In this document: positions 1 to 7,194 of the stretch, one piece after another | Numbering within the stretch: the first letter of the stretch is position 1 | How the letters are laid out: each line of letters opens with the position of its first letter | Program-made: the position numbers and the translations under genes | NCBI GenBank assembly: GCA_016218905.1 | Contig: JACRCS010000123.1 | Span: forward strand, 1 to 10,903 | Reading direction: 5' to 3' | Source: Deltaproteobacteria bacterium | GTDB taxonomy: Bacteria; Desulfobacterota_C; Deferrisomatia; Deferrisomatales; JACRMM01 | Length of the DNA stretch: 10,903 bases | The notes under the pieces: generated by a model | What the model was told of the DNA's origin: nothing | Database searches by the model: none | The model's input: the letters and a program-made list of their open reading frames with translations, nothing else

Positions 1-456
1 CTCCTTTCGGCGCGCCCCCGTCAGGGCGAAGTTCACGGCGATCAGCGCGAAGGCGAGGAGCACCCCGACGTCCACGGGCCAGATCCACTCGGCGTACTCC
101 CGGGACTGGGAGTGTCCCAGCGCGAGCGTCGCCGTCCCCGCGGCGATGGAGAGGTTCCACACCCAGAGGGAGAGCTTTCCGAGGCGTTCGCTGAAGAGCG
201 GGGTCTTCAGGAGCGTGGGCAGATAGTAGTGCGGCGCCGCCAGCAGAGCGGAACCGACGAAGCCGACGATCATCGTGCTCGTGTGCATCGGACGGACCCG
301 CCCGAAGACGAGCCACGCCACGTTGTTGACGAGCTCCGGCGCGGTCAGGTGAGCGGCGTCGAGGAGCCCCTCGAGCGCCCCCATCAGGAACCAGAACGCG
401 GAGCTCAGGTAGAAGAGCTTCGCCGTGCCGTGCGGTTCGACTTTGAGAAACTTCAC
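1..456 (-). CDS. ccoN: cbb3-type cytochrome c oxidase subunit I (CcoN/FixN), N-terminal part, cut by window edge
   Basis: Catalytic subunit of a C-family heme-copper oxidase, which reduces O2 to water in the cytoplasmic membrane. The 152 codons visible read without a stop from GTG 456 to the window edge. Four hydrophobic segments lie at about residues 14-36, 57-79, 97-115 and 126-147. The motif FGRVRPMHTST has His58 where CcoN carries a low-spin heme b ligand, and the later GHSQSREYAEWIWPVDV matches the family pattern G-x-TQGKEYAE-x-x-WPID. The heme b3/CuB ligands would lie beyond the edge. GTG 456 is chosen because an in-frame TAA sits only a few codons upstream and nothing better lies between; the ribosome site (GAGG, about 8 nt away) is modest. 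The gene follows actA after a 97-nt repeat-filled gap, in the same direction. This suggests that the oxidase receives electrons from the alternative complex III encoded upstream, directly or through a cytochrome c. Confidence 0.88.
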   Translation of the reverse strand, partial: MKFLKVEPHGTAKLFYLSSAFWFLMGALEGLLDAAHLTAPELVNNVAWLVFGRVRPMHTSTMIVGFVGSALLAAPHYYLPTLLKTPLFSERLGKLSLWVWNLSIAAGTATLALGHSQSREYAEWIWPVDVGVLLAFALIAVNFALTGARRKE

Positions 457-474
457 GCTCGCGACCTCGCTCGC

Positions 475-550
475 GGTTATCGGTTATCGGTTTTCGGTTA
501 TCGGTTCCCGGCTGGGTGGTCTGACCGAAAACCGACAACTGACAACCGAC
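475..550. repeat. Inverted repeat built from 7-nt units (GGTTATC / GGTTGTC) between actA and ccoN
   Basis: Five head-to-tail units run from 475 to 509: GGTTATC, GGTTATC, GGTTTTC, GGTTATC and GGTTCCC. After a short spacer, four complementary units run from 523 to 550, reading on the other strand as GTCGGTT, GTCAGTT, GTCGGTT and TTCGGTC. The perfect core pairs 488-498 (CGGTTTTCGGT) with 524-534 (ACCGAAAACCG). A transcript could fold this into a long imperfect hairpin. The last unit abuts the actA stop codon. On the minus strand no T-run follows the hairpin, so it is not a typical intrinsic terminator. An mRNA-stability or partial-attenuation role between actA and ccoN is possible, but so is a simple intergenic repeat family with no gene-level role. 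Confidence 0.8.
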
Positions 551-553
551 AAC

Positions 554-1090
554 TCAGTGATGGCATGCCAGCCAGCAGTCCGTCTGGGCGCCGCGCGCGT
601 TGTGGCAGCCGATGCAGAAGCCCATCTGGAAGTCCACCCTTTGGAGCCGATCCATGCGATCGACCCGGCCGTGACAGACGGAACAGTCGAGCTTCGCCCA
701 CGCCACGTGAGGCTCGTGGCGGAACTTCACGTGGTCGGGGATGAAGAAGACCCGCACCCAGCGCACCGGGACGCCCGACTGGAGGTGCTTCCACTCCCGC
801 TGGATCTCGGGGTGGGTCGGGATCACATAGGTGTGGCAGAAGAAGCACTTCTCCATGGCCGGCAGGCCGGCGTGGGGGGACCGCTCGACGAAGGGGTGAC
901 AGAAGCGGCAGCTGATGCGCTTCACGCCGGCGTGCACCCGATGGCTGAAGCTGATCGGCTGCTTCGGCCCGATCACGGCGCTGGGAAAGAGCGAGTGGAG
1001 AAGGAAGAGGACCGCGAGCACGATTCCCGCGAGGGCCGACCACGCCCACCACTTCAGCCCTTCCCTCCGGCGCCTCCGGTCCCGGGCCAT
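554..1090 (-). CDS. actA: ACIII subunit A: membrane-anchored pentaheme c-type cytochrome
   Basis: Periplasmic multiheme cytochrome subunit of the alternative complex III, which relays electrons from the Fe-S subunit to an acceptor such as cytochrome c or the oxidase. The 178-residue protein has a basic N-terminus and a single membrane segment at about 14-35, acting as an uncleaved anchor. Four canonical CXXCH heme motifs follow (CRFCH 61-65, CFFCH 82-86, CSVCH 136-140, CIGCH 159-163). A fifth, at the extreme C-terminus, is CWLACH (172-177), with three residues between the cysteines. Histidines at 50, 53, 120, 125 and 128 are candidate distal ligands. Five heme sites plus an anchor fit ActA. 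The start has a strong ribosome site (GAGGAGG, 1097-1103) inside the end of actF, and 1 nt separates it from the actF stop. In well-known ACIII clusters actA comes first; here it follows actF and precedes ccoN. Confidence 0.85.
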   Translation of the reverse strand: MARDRRRRREGLKWWAWSALAGIVLAVLFLLHSLFPSAVIGPKQPISFSHRVHAGVKRISCRFCHPFVERSPHAGLPAMEKCFFCHTYVIPTHPEIQREWKHLQSGVPVRWVRVFFIPDHVKFRHEPHVAWAKLDCSVCHGRVDRMDRLQRVDFQMGFCIGCHNARGAQTDCWLACHH

Positions 1091-1091
1091 C

Positions 1092-2297
1092 TCAGCCCTC
1101 CTCGCGGCGGCTCTCGAGGAGCTCTCGGAGCAGGGGATCGGAGAGCGGCACCAGGGGGAACGTCCGCAGGAAGACCGTCACGCAGCAGCCGACGAGCCCC
1201 AGAAACCCGAGGGTCACCAGCACCTCCAGCCAGCCCAGGGGCGCCGTCTTCCCCGTCCAGAGGGAAGGCGCGACGAGGAGGAAGCGCTCGAGCCACATCC
1301 CCGCGAGGACCACGACGGCCACGACCAGCATGGGAAGGGAGCGGGACTTCAGGGGCCGGTTCAGCAGCACAAGAAAGGGGAACCCGAACGCGAGCGCCAG
1401 CACGGTCCAGGAGACGTCCCGCCACGGCACGGCCCGGAGGCGACGGAGGAGGAACTCGGTCTCGTGCGGCACGTTCCCGTACCAGATGGTGAGGAGCTGT
1501 ACATAGAACATGTAGGCCGTCAGCACCGCGAAGGCGAAGAGGAGCGTGGCGAGGTCGCGCAGCTCCTTCCCCCCGATGTAGGGCCCCAGGGTCTCGCTCC
1601 GGGCCGCGACCGCCGCCACGGCCAGGAGCGCCGCCAGGCCGCTGTAGAAGCTTCCGACGAAGTAGTACGCGCCCAGGTTCGTACTGAACCAGTGCGGGTC
1701 GAGCGACATCACGAGGTCGAACGCGAGAAGGCTCAGGACGACGGCGTACGCCATGCCGTAGAGGGGCGAGAGCACCGCCTCTCCTCGCCCGCGGCTCGCC
1801 CGGTCTCCGGGCAGGGCGGCTCCGGCCGCGTCGCGGCGCACCGAGCAGCGGACGATCGCGAGCCCCAACCCCGCGAGGACCAGGAGGGCCAGGGCGTTTC
1901 GCAGGAAGAGGGCGGGCGTGTTCAGCCACTGGGCCCTTTCCGGGATCGGATGGAGCACCCACGGGAGGATCTCCGCCCGCCCGGGGTAGAGAGCGAGGAA
2001 CAGGACGAAGGCGACCGGGAGGAAGGCCGACGGCGCCTCCGCCAGGCGCTTCAGGGGCCGGCCCCACCTCGCCTTCGTCATGGTCAAAGTCGCCGAGAAC
2101 ATGACGCTCCCGAAGGAGAGCCCGGTCCAGAAGAGGAAGTTCGCGAGGTACGCCTGCCACGCCCGGTGGGCGTCGGGCCCGGCGAGCGCGGTGAGGAAGC
2201 CCGCCGCCCCCACGACGGCGAGGGCGAGAGAGGCGCCGAGCCAGCCCCTGCCGGGACCGGTGCCGAGGCGGGCGGGAGACGCCTCACGGCTCGACAT
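1092..2297 (-). CDS. actF: ACIII subunit F: NrfD-like integral membrane protein
   Basis: Large multi-helix membrane subunit of the alternative complex III, homologous to ActC and the NrfD/PsrC family. In ACIII it packs against ActC; its role in quinone binding or proton translocation is less settled. The 401-residue sequence is rich in membrane segments and has typical ActF stretches: YLANFLFWTGLSFGSVMFSA near the N-terminus, DPHWFSTNLGAYYFVGSFYS in the middle, YVQLLTIWYGNVPHETEF, and GMWLERFLLV near the C-terminus. Length is normal for ActF. The ATG at 2297 lies inside the end of actD (14-nt overlap) and is preceded by a near-perfect ribosome site (GAGGAGGTG, 2302-2310), so translation is probably coupled and also initiated independently. 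An ActE-type monoheme cytochrome gene, often found next to actF, is absent: actD runs directly into actF, and actF into actA. Confidence 0.9.
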   Translation of the reverse strand: MSSREASPARLGTGPGRGWLGASLALAVVGAAGFLTALAGPDAHRAWQAYLANFLFWTGLSFGSVMFSATLTMTKARWGRPLKRLAEAPSAFLPVAFVLFLALYPGRAEILPWVLHPIPERAQWLNTPALFLRNALALLVLAGLGLAIVRCSVRRDAAGAALPGDRASRGRGEAVLSPLYGMAYAVVLSLLAFDLVMSLDPHWFSTNLGAYYFVGSFYSGLAALLAVAAVAARSETLGPYIGGKELRDLATLLFAFAVLTAYMFYVQLLTIWYGNVPHETEFLLRRLRAVPWRDVSWTVLALAFGFPFLVLLNRPLKSRSLPMLVVAVVVLAGMWLERFLLVAPSLWTGKTAPLGWLEVLVTLGFLGLVGCCVTVFLRTFPLVPLSDPLLRELLESRREEG

Positions 2298-2793
2298 CCC
2301 GCACCTCCTCCGCTCCGGCCTCCATCAGGAGCCCTCGAACGTCGCTGCCCGCTCCGGCAGCGGGGACGAGCAGGCCGAAGCGGTCCCGGGAGAACCGGGG
2401 ATCGTACCCTTTCGGGAGCCGCAGCCGCGGAACCCGTCCGAGGGCGAGCATCCCGGCGAAGAGGGAGACGACCCCGACGAGCACCATGAACTCGAAGGCG
2501 ATGATCACGAGCGGGACGTGGGGCACGACCGGCTTGCCGCCGGTGATGAGCTTCCACGCGAGGAAGGTGTGTACGGCCAGGGCGAGCCCCGAGACGATCC
2601 CGGCGATGGCTCCGAAGAGGACGACCCGCCGCACGGGACTCGTCCGGCCCTGCACGACCTCCTCCAGCCACTCGCCGCGCACGGGCGAGAAGACGGTGAA
2701 GTCGAGGCGCTCGCGCCGCAGCCGCTCCACCGCCTTCAGCACTCCCTGCTGGGAGGCGAAGACGCCCACCACGCCGGGGCCCTCCGCCTTCAC
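2284..2793 (-). CDS. actD: ACIII subunit D (DUF3341 family)
   Basis: Small membrane subunit of the alternative complex III, 169 residues, close to the usual ActD length. It has a soluble N-terminal domain with the FSPV motif (35-38), two membrane helices (about 58-82 and 94-118) separated by the characteristic ITGGKPVVPHVPLVIIAFEF stretch, and a C-terminal tail with PRFSRDRFGLLV. These are hallmarks of DUF3341, which is found with ActC and ActF. The start is a GTG at 2793 that overlaps the TGA of actC (GTGA, 4 nt), giving VKAEGPGVVGVFAS. The frame stays open far upstream, but that stretch is antisense-like, out-of-frame sequence within actC, so the overlap start is preferred. The stop falls 14 nt inside actF. 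Confidence 0.88.
   Translation of the reverse strand: MKAEGPGVVGVFASQQGVLKAVERLRRERLDFTVFSPVRGEWLEEVVQGRTSPVRRVVLFGAIAGIVSGLALAVHTFLAWKLITGGKPVVPHVPLVIIAFEFMVLVGVVSLFAGMLALGRVPRLRLPKGYDPRFSRDRFGLLVPAAGAGSDVRGLLMEAGAEEVRDVEP
2302..2310 (-). promoter_or_regulatory. Strong Shine-Dalgarno site for actF inside the actD end
   Basis: On the minus strand GAGGAGGTG stands a few nucleotides before the actF ATG (2297-2295). It fixes that start and lies wholly within the actD reading frame. Confidence 0.7.
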
Positions 2794-4130
2794 GGCGCCG
2801 CTGCTTCCCCGCCGGCGGCGGGCGTCGCGGCTTCCTCCTTCACCTCGGCGATGGAGACCGTGGGGAGGAACTTGGCGAAGAGGAGGAAGGCGAAGAAGAA
2901 GAGGCTGAAGGAGCCGAACATGACGCCGAGCTCCATCCAGGTGGGGCCCTGGAAGAGCCGCCACACGTAGGGGTCGTCGGCGTGGGTAGGGGCTCCGATG
3001 ATGATCACGTAGCGCTCGAGCCACATGCCGAAGACGACGAGCACCGCCGTCACGAAGAGGGGCAGCGGATGGGTCCTGAGCCGGCGGACGAAGAAGAGGT
3101 AGGGCAGGACCGCGTTGCAGAGGATCATCAGCCAGAACCAGAGGGAGTAGTGTCCGGTGGCGCGGTAGATGAACGTGCCGAGCTCGACCTTCTCCCGGCT
3201 GTACCACGCCACGAAGTACTCGGTCGCGTAGGAGTACCCCATGATCGCGCAGGTGAGGATGAGCGTCTTCGCGACGTTCTCGAGCGTGCTCTCGGTGATG
3301 ATGTGCTCGAAGCCGTAGATCTTCCGGAGCGGAATGAGGAGCACGAGCACCATGGCCAGACCCGAGTGGATCGCGCCCGCGACGAAATACGGCGGGAAGA
3401 TCGTGCTGTGCCAGCCGGGCAGGATCGAGAGGGCGAAGTCCCAGGAGACGACGCTGTGGACGGAGATGACGAGCGGAGTGGCGAGCGCCGCGAAGAAGAC
3501 GTAGGCGGCGCCGTAGTGGTGCCACTGGCGGTGGGAGCCCACCCAGTTGAGGGAGAGCGCCCCGTAGATCTTCCTCTTCCAGCCGGTGGCCTGGTCTCGG
3601 ATCACCGCGAGGTCCGGAATCATGCCCGTGTACCAGAAGAGAAAGCTCACCGTCAGGTAGGTCGAGATCGCCACGAAGTCGAAGACCAGGGGCGACTGGA
3701 AGTTCGGCCAGAGGAGGCGCTGGTTGGGGTACGGGATGATCCAATAGAAGATCCACACCCGCCCCAGGTGGATGAAGGGGAAGAGGCCCGCGCAAACGAT
3801 CGCGATGACCGTCATGGCCTCGGCGCTCCGGGAGATCGCCGTTCGCCACCTGGCCCGAAGGAGGAAGAGGATGGCCGAGATCAGCGTGCCCGAGTGGGCG
3901 ATCCCCACCCAGAAGACGAAGTTGACGAGATACGTGCTCCACGCCACCGGCACGTTGATGCCCACCATCCCGAGCCCGGTTGCGATCTGGTAGCCCCAGC
4001 AGGCGGCGCCCACGAGGATCCCGAAGAAGCAGAACCCCACCGCGGCCCAGTACGCCCGCGAGCCCTTCCAGAGGACCCGGGTCACGTCGTGGTTCACGTC
4101 GGCGTAGGTGAGGGAAGAGTGCTCAATCAT
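2790..4130 (-). CDS. actC: ACIII subunit C: NrfD-like quinol-oxidising membrane protein
   Basis: Integral membrane subunit of the alternative complex III where, in characterised complexes, menaquinol or another quinol is oxidised next to the Fe-S subunit ActB. The 446-residue protein has about ten hydrophobic segments. Recognisable stretches are WSTYLVNFVFWVGIAHSGT (64-82), with His79 a candidate quinol-site residue; FPFIHLGRVWIFYWIIPYPN (117-136); DFVAISTYLTVSFLFWYTGM (151-170); and GMWLERYVIIIG near the C-terminus. Length and order of motifs match ActC. The ATG at 4130 follows the repeat-rich gap after actB and has no clear Shine-Dalgarno sequence (the leader reads ACTGATAACTA just before ATG), unlike its neighbours. 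The C-terminus ends in an Ala/Pro-rich tail, and the TGA overlaps the actD GTG. Confidence 0.93.
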   Translation of the reverse strand: MIEHSSLTYADVNHDVTRVLWKGSRAYWAAVGFCFFGILVGAACWGYQIATGLGMVGINVPVAWSTYLVNFVFWVGIAHSGTLISAILFLLRARWRTAISRSAEAMTVIAIVCAGLFPFIHLGRVWIFYWIIPYPNQRLLWPNFQSPLVFDFVAISTYLTVSFLFWYTGMIPDLAVIRDQATGWKRKIYGALSLNWVGSHRQWHHYGAAYVFFAALATPLVISVHSVVSWDFALSILPGWHSTIFPPYFVAGAIHSGLAMVLVLLIPLRKIYGFEHIITESTLENVAKTLILTCAIMGYSYATEYFVAWYSREKVELGTFIYRATGHYSLWFWLMILCNAVLPYLFFVRRLRTHPLPLFVTAVLVVFGMWLERYVIIIGAPTHADDPYVWRLFQGPTWMELGVMFGSFSLFFFAFLLFAKFLPTVSIAEVKEEAATPAAGGEAAAP

Positions 4131-4133
4131 TAG

Positions 4134-4154
4134 TTATCAGTCGTCCGTTCGGTG
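4134..4154. repeat. Degenerate 7-nt repeat units upstream of actC
   Basis: Three 7-nt units, GTTATCA, GTCGTCC and GTTCGGT, lie between the actC start and the 9-nt hairpin element. They follow the same GTTATCG-like pattern as the arrays at 475-550 and 9066-9100, more diverged. With only three degenerate copies, membership of the family is an inference. Confidence 0.4.
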
Positions 4155-4240
4155 GACCTCGTGGACTTGATGGACTCTATGGACCTGGTGGCCGCATGGT
4201 CCACGTCGTCCACTGAGTCCACTTCGTCCATCAAGTCCAC
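4152..4240. repeat. Large inverted repeat of 9-nt units (RTGGACNNN) between actB and actC
   Basis: The left arm holds GTGGAC-type hexamers every 9 nt from 4152 (GTGGACCTC, GTGGACTTG, ATGGACTCT, ATGGACCTG). The right arm holds the complement GTCCAC/GTCCAT at 4199, 4208, 4217, 4226 and 4235, again every 9 nt. The perfect outer stem pairs GTGGACTTGATGGAC (4161-4175) with GTCCATCAAGTCCAC (4226-4240), and inner units pair imperfectly. It fills most of the gap between the actB stop and the actC ATG, so the actBC transcript would carry a stem-loop of about 80 nt. No T-run follows on the minus strand, so an intrinsic terminator is unlikely. A mobile or self-propagating intergenic repeat, or an RNA-stability hairpin that tunes actB against actC, are both possible. 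Confidence 0.85.
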
Positions 4241-4248
4241 TTGGGCTT

Positions 4249-7194
4249 TCACCCTTCCAGCACATCCGTCACCTTCTTCAAATAGATCACCGCCGGCTTC
4301 GTGTTGTAGTGCGCGAGCACCTGGTAGGCCCTGGCGTCCTTTACGAGCTTCGCCACCCGGCTCTCCGGGTCCAGGAGGTTCCCGAAGATGAGCGCGTCGG
4401 TGGGGCAGGTCTGGGCGCAGGCGGTGGTGAAGTCGCCGTCTCGGACCTTCCGGCCGCGACTCCTCGCCTCGATCTTCGCCTCGACGACGCGCTGGATGCA
4501 GAAAGAGCACTTCTCCATGATCCCCTTCTGCCGCACCGTCACGTCCGGGTTGAGCTGGTAGGCCAGCGGCTTCTCGCTCTTGAAGGTGAACCAGTTGAAG
4601 CGCCGGACCTTGTAGGGGTCGGCCTGGAGACAGAAGCGGGTGCCGAAGCAGCGGTTGTAGATCTGGTTGTTCATCCCTTCGCGCCCGTGGTGGGGGGCGT
4701 AGACGGGGCACACAGGCTCGCAGGGGGCGGCGTCGCAGTGCTGGCAGAGCATCGGGAGCCAACGGGCCTGCGGCTTGCCGTGTTCGAAGTACCGCTGGAT
4801 CCGGAGCCAGGACATCTCGCGCCCCTTGAGCACCTGCTCCTTCCCGACGACGGCGACGTTGTTCTCGGCGTAGCAGGCGACCACGCACGCCTGGCAGCCG
4901 ATGCACCGGTCGAGGTCGACCACCATGGACCAGCGGTAGTCTTCGTGGCCGTGGGGCGGGTAGAAGTCCTTCTGCGGCTCGTAGCCCTCCGGGAGGGGCA
5001 GGACGATCGAACCGCTCCTTCCGGCGGCGACGGCCTCCCGCACCTGGCGCAACGTCATGGCCTGGGCGATCTCGCGGTCGTGCTGGTACGGGCTCCCGTC
5101 CGTGTGCGCGAGCCGCATGTGCTGGCCCGTCGGCTCCGCGACCACCTCCGGCGGCGCTCCCGAGAGCCCGCCGTCTCGCGGGTCGACCCCGGGGGGGAAA
5201 AGGGCCATGGGGTTGGCCGGCCGCCCCGTCGCGAAGCGCCCGTACTCCGTATGCCCCTGCCCCACGGGCATGGCGACCGTACCCGGCGGCACCGTCGGGA
5301 GGGTCACCACCGGCACCCCGACCACCCCCGAGGCCGACCGGAGCCGGACCACGTCGCCCTGCTTGAAGCCCAGCCTGGCGGCGGTCTCCGGGTGGAGCTC
5401 CGCCCAGCCGTCCCACGTCATCATCGTCAGGGGGTCCGGGATCTCCTGGAGCCAGAGCCGGTTCGCCTGGCGGCCGTCGAAGAACTGGACCGTCGGGTAG
5501 GCGGTGAAGCGGAGACCCCGCCCGGGGTCCCCCTCCGCCCCCGGCGGCGGGAACGTGAACGGCGACGGCGACCACCGGCGCGCCGCGGCGGCGGTCTCGC
5601 CCGGCGTGCCCCAGGCGCCGCCCCGCTCCAGGGCCTCGGTCCAGGCGGACTCGGGCGCTCGCCCGACGGCCCAAGCGCTCCGCAGCGCCTGGTAGGCGTT
5701 CTTCCGCGGCAGCGCGTTCGGCCGGAAGGCCCTCTCGGCGACGGCCGCGAGCACGTCCTCGAGCTGCCTCGTGCGGAAGACCGGGCCCATGACGGGCTGG
5801 AGGAGCCCGGTCACGCCGGTCTGGGGCGAGTAGTCTCCCCAGGACTCGAGCGGCGTGTGCGTCGGAAGCACGAGGTGGGCGTAGGCCGTCGTCTCGTCGG
5901 GAGAGCTCGCGAAGCTTACGATGAAGGGGACCTTGCGGATCTTCTCCGCGGCCCTCCAGGACGCCGGCAGGGAGAAGACGGGGTTCGCCCGGTTGAGGAG
6001 GAGGAGCTCCACTTCGCCACGGTCGGCGCGCTCCAGGAGCTCACCGACGGCTCGCGCCGTGACCGCGTCGCTCGACGAGGACCTCGCCGCGAAGTCGATG
6101 GCGAGCCGAGAGCCCGGCTTCACCGTGCAGAGGAGGTTCGCCGCCACCGCCGCTTCCAGGGCGCGGGGTCCGCCGAGGCCGAGGCCTTCGGCCAGCGCCA
6201 GGGGTCGTTCGGCCGCGGCGAACCCGCGGGCGAGCTCCCGAAGCCTCCCCTCCGGAACCCCGGTGCGCGAGGCGAGGGCCGGGAGCGTCCACTCCCCGAC
6301 GCCGGCGGCCAGGGCGCCCCTCGTGTCAGCCGGGAGTGGGACGAGGTTCTCGTCCAGGGCGACCCGCAGGATCGCGAGGGCGACGAGGTACTCCGCGCCC
6401 GGCGGGACGAGCAGGCAGAGGTCGGCGCTGTTGGCGGTCATCGACAGCCTCGGGCCGACGTAGACGAAGCGTCTCTTCCCGTGCTCGCCGAGGCCGTGGA
6501 AGCTCGCGAACTGCCGGGCGTACTGGACGTTGGAGAGCCACGTCTCGAGGAAACCCGCTCCGAAGGAGATGAGGAAGTCCGCGCGGTCGATCCGGTAGGT
6601 CGGGATGCCCCGGTAGCCGAAGACGAGCTCGTTGGCGGCCCGGAGGGGCTCGTAGGCGAAGGGCTCGTAGAGCACGGGACCCGCGTCGCTTCCGAGACTC
6701 GAAAGCCAAGCGGCCAGGAACGTCATCCGGGTGCCCGTCACGAGCTCGCTCAGGAAGACCGCGCGGTCGCCCGGGCCCCCGGCAACGAGAGGCTTCAGCC
6801 GGTCGGCGAGGAGCGCCTCCGCCTCTCCCCAACCGACCGGCTCCAGCTTCCCGGCGGCGTTCCGGCGCATCGGACCGCGGAACCGGTCCGGGTCGTAGAG
6901 GCCGTGGAGAGAAGCCTGGCCGCGCACGCAGAGCTTGCCCGCGTTGACCGGGTGGAGGGGATTTCCCTCCACCTTGATCACCCGTCCGTCCCGGTTCTTT
7001 GCCAGCACACCGCAACCCGCCGGGCACTCCCGGCAGGTAGTCGCGTACCACGTGGCCTTCCCGGGGACGACGTCCTCCGGCGGATAGACGTACGGCACGA
7101 GCTCGCGCGAGGCGGGTCCGCAGCCGGCCGGCAGGAGGGCCGCGGCTGCGCCGACGACCCGCAGGAAGTCCCTGCGCCGCAGGGAGCGGCTCAC
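4249..7194 (-). CDS. actB: ACIII subunit B: molybdopterin-oxidoreductase-like domain fused to a multi-cluster Fe-S domain
   Basis: Extracytoplasmic Fe-S subunit of the alternative complex III, carrying electrons from ActC to ActA. Residues 1-26 combine a twin-arginine motif (RRRDFLR, 6-12), a hydrophobic stretch and a lipobox-like LPAGC with Cys25, suggesting Tat export and lipid anchoring. The region 50-700 resembles the molybdopterin-enzyme fold. It has an intact N-terminal motif C54-x2-C57-x3-C61-x27-C89, but at the expected Mo-ligand segment (YEPFAYEPLRAANELVFGY, 176-194) there is no Cys, so a Mo cofactor is unlikely, as in known ActB. The C-terminal domain (about 755-980) has ferredoxin-type sites C764/767/770/774, C817/820/825/829, C849/C855 and C896/899/926/930. 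In the third site Asp859 stands where CP is usual. Start GTG 7194 overlaps the upstream TGA (GTGA) with GGAGG further upstream. The 981 residues are a full-length fused B1+B2 subunit. Confidence 0.93.
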   Translation of the reverse strand: MSRSLRRRDFLRVVGAAAALLPAGCGPASRELVPYVYPPEDVVPGKATWYATTCRECPAGCGVLAKNRDGRVIKVEGNPLHPVNAGKLCVRGQASLHGLYDPDRFRGPMRRNAAGKLEPVGWGEAEALLADRLKPLVAGGPGDRAVFLSELVTGTRMTFLAAWLSSLGSDAGPVLYEPFAYEPLRAANELVFGYRGIPTYRIDRADFLISFGAGFLETWLSNVQYARQFASFHGLGEHGKRRFVYVGPRLSMTANSADLCLLVPPGAEYLVALAILRVALDENLVPLPADTRGALAAGVGEWTLPALASRTGVPEGRLRELARGFAAAERPLALAEGLGLGGPRALEAAVAANLLCTVKPGSRLAIDFAARSSSSDAVTARAVGELLERADRGEVELLLLNRANPVFSLPASWRAAEKIRKVPFIVSFASSPDETTAYAHLVLPTHTPLESWGDYSPQTGVTGLLQPVMGPVFRTRQLEDVLAAVAERAFRPNALPRKNAYQALRSAWAVGRAPESAWTEALERGGAWGTPGETAAAARRWSPSPFTFPPPGAEGDPGRGLRFTAYPTVQFFDGRQANRLWLQEIPDPLTMMTWDGWAELHPETAARLGFKQGDVVRLRSASGVVGVPVVTLPTVPPGTVAMPVGQGHTEYGRFATGRPANPMALFPPGVDPRDGGLSGAPPEVVAEPTGQHMRLAHTDGSPYQHDREIAQAMTLRQVREAVAAGRSGSIVLPLPEGYEPQKDFYPPHGHEDYRWSMVVDLDRCIGCQACVVACYAENNVAVVGKEQVLKGREMSWLRIQRYFEHGKPQARWLPMLCQHCDAAPCEPVCPVYAPHHGREGMNNQIYNRCFGTRFCLQADPYKVRRFNWFTFKSEKPLAYQLNPDVTVRQKGIMEKCSFCIQRVVEAKIEARSRGRKVRDGDFTTACAQTCPTDALIFGNLLDPESRVAKLVKDARAYQVLAHYNTKPAVIYLKKVTDVLEG

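Noticed and set aside
475..550. Intrinsic terminators at the two hairpin elements (475-550 and 4152-4240)
   Set aside because: Neither is followed by a T-run on the minus strand, and downstream genes continue the same operon; stems are long and imperfect rather than short and GC-rich.
915..2489. Long plus-strand frame opposite actA, actF and actD
   Set aside because: Low-complexity Arg/Glu/Gly-rich translation typical of antisense GC-rich DNA; the minus strand carries clear families there.
2982..4133. Plus-strand frame opposite actC
   Set aside because: Asp/Glu/Arg/His-rich shadow of membrane-protein codons; no motif.
4152..4240. CRISPR-like spaced repeats
   Set aside because: The units are 6-9 nt and arranged as inverted arms with a 9-nt period; there are no 25-40 nt repeats with unique spacers.
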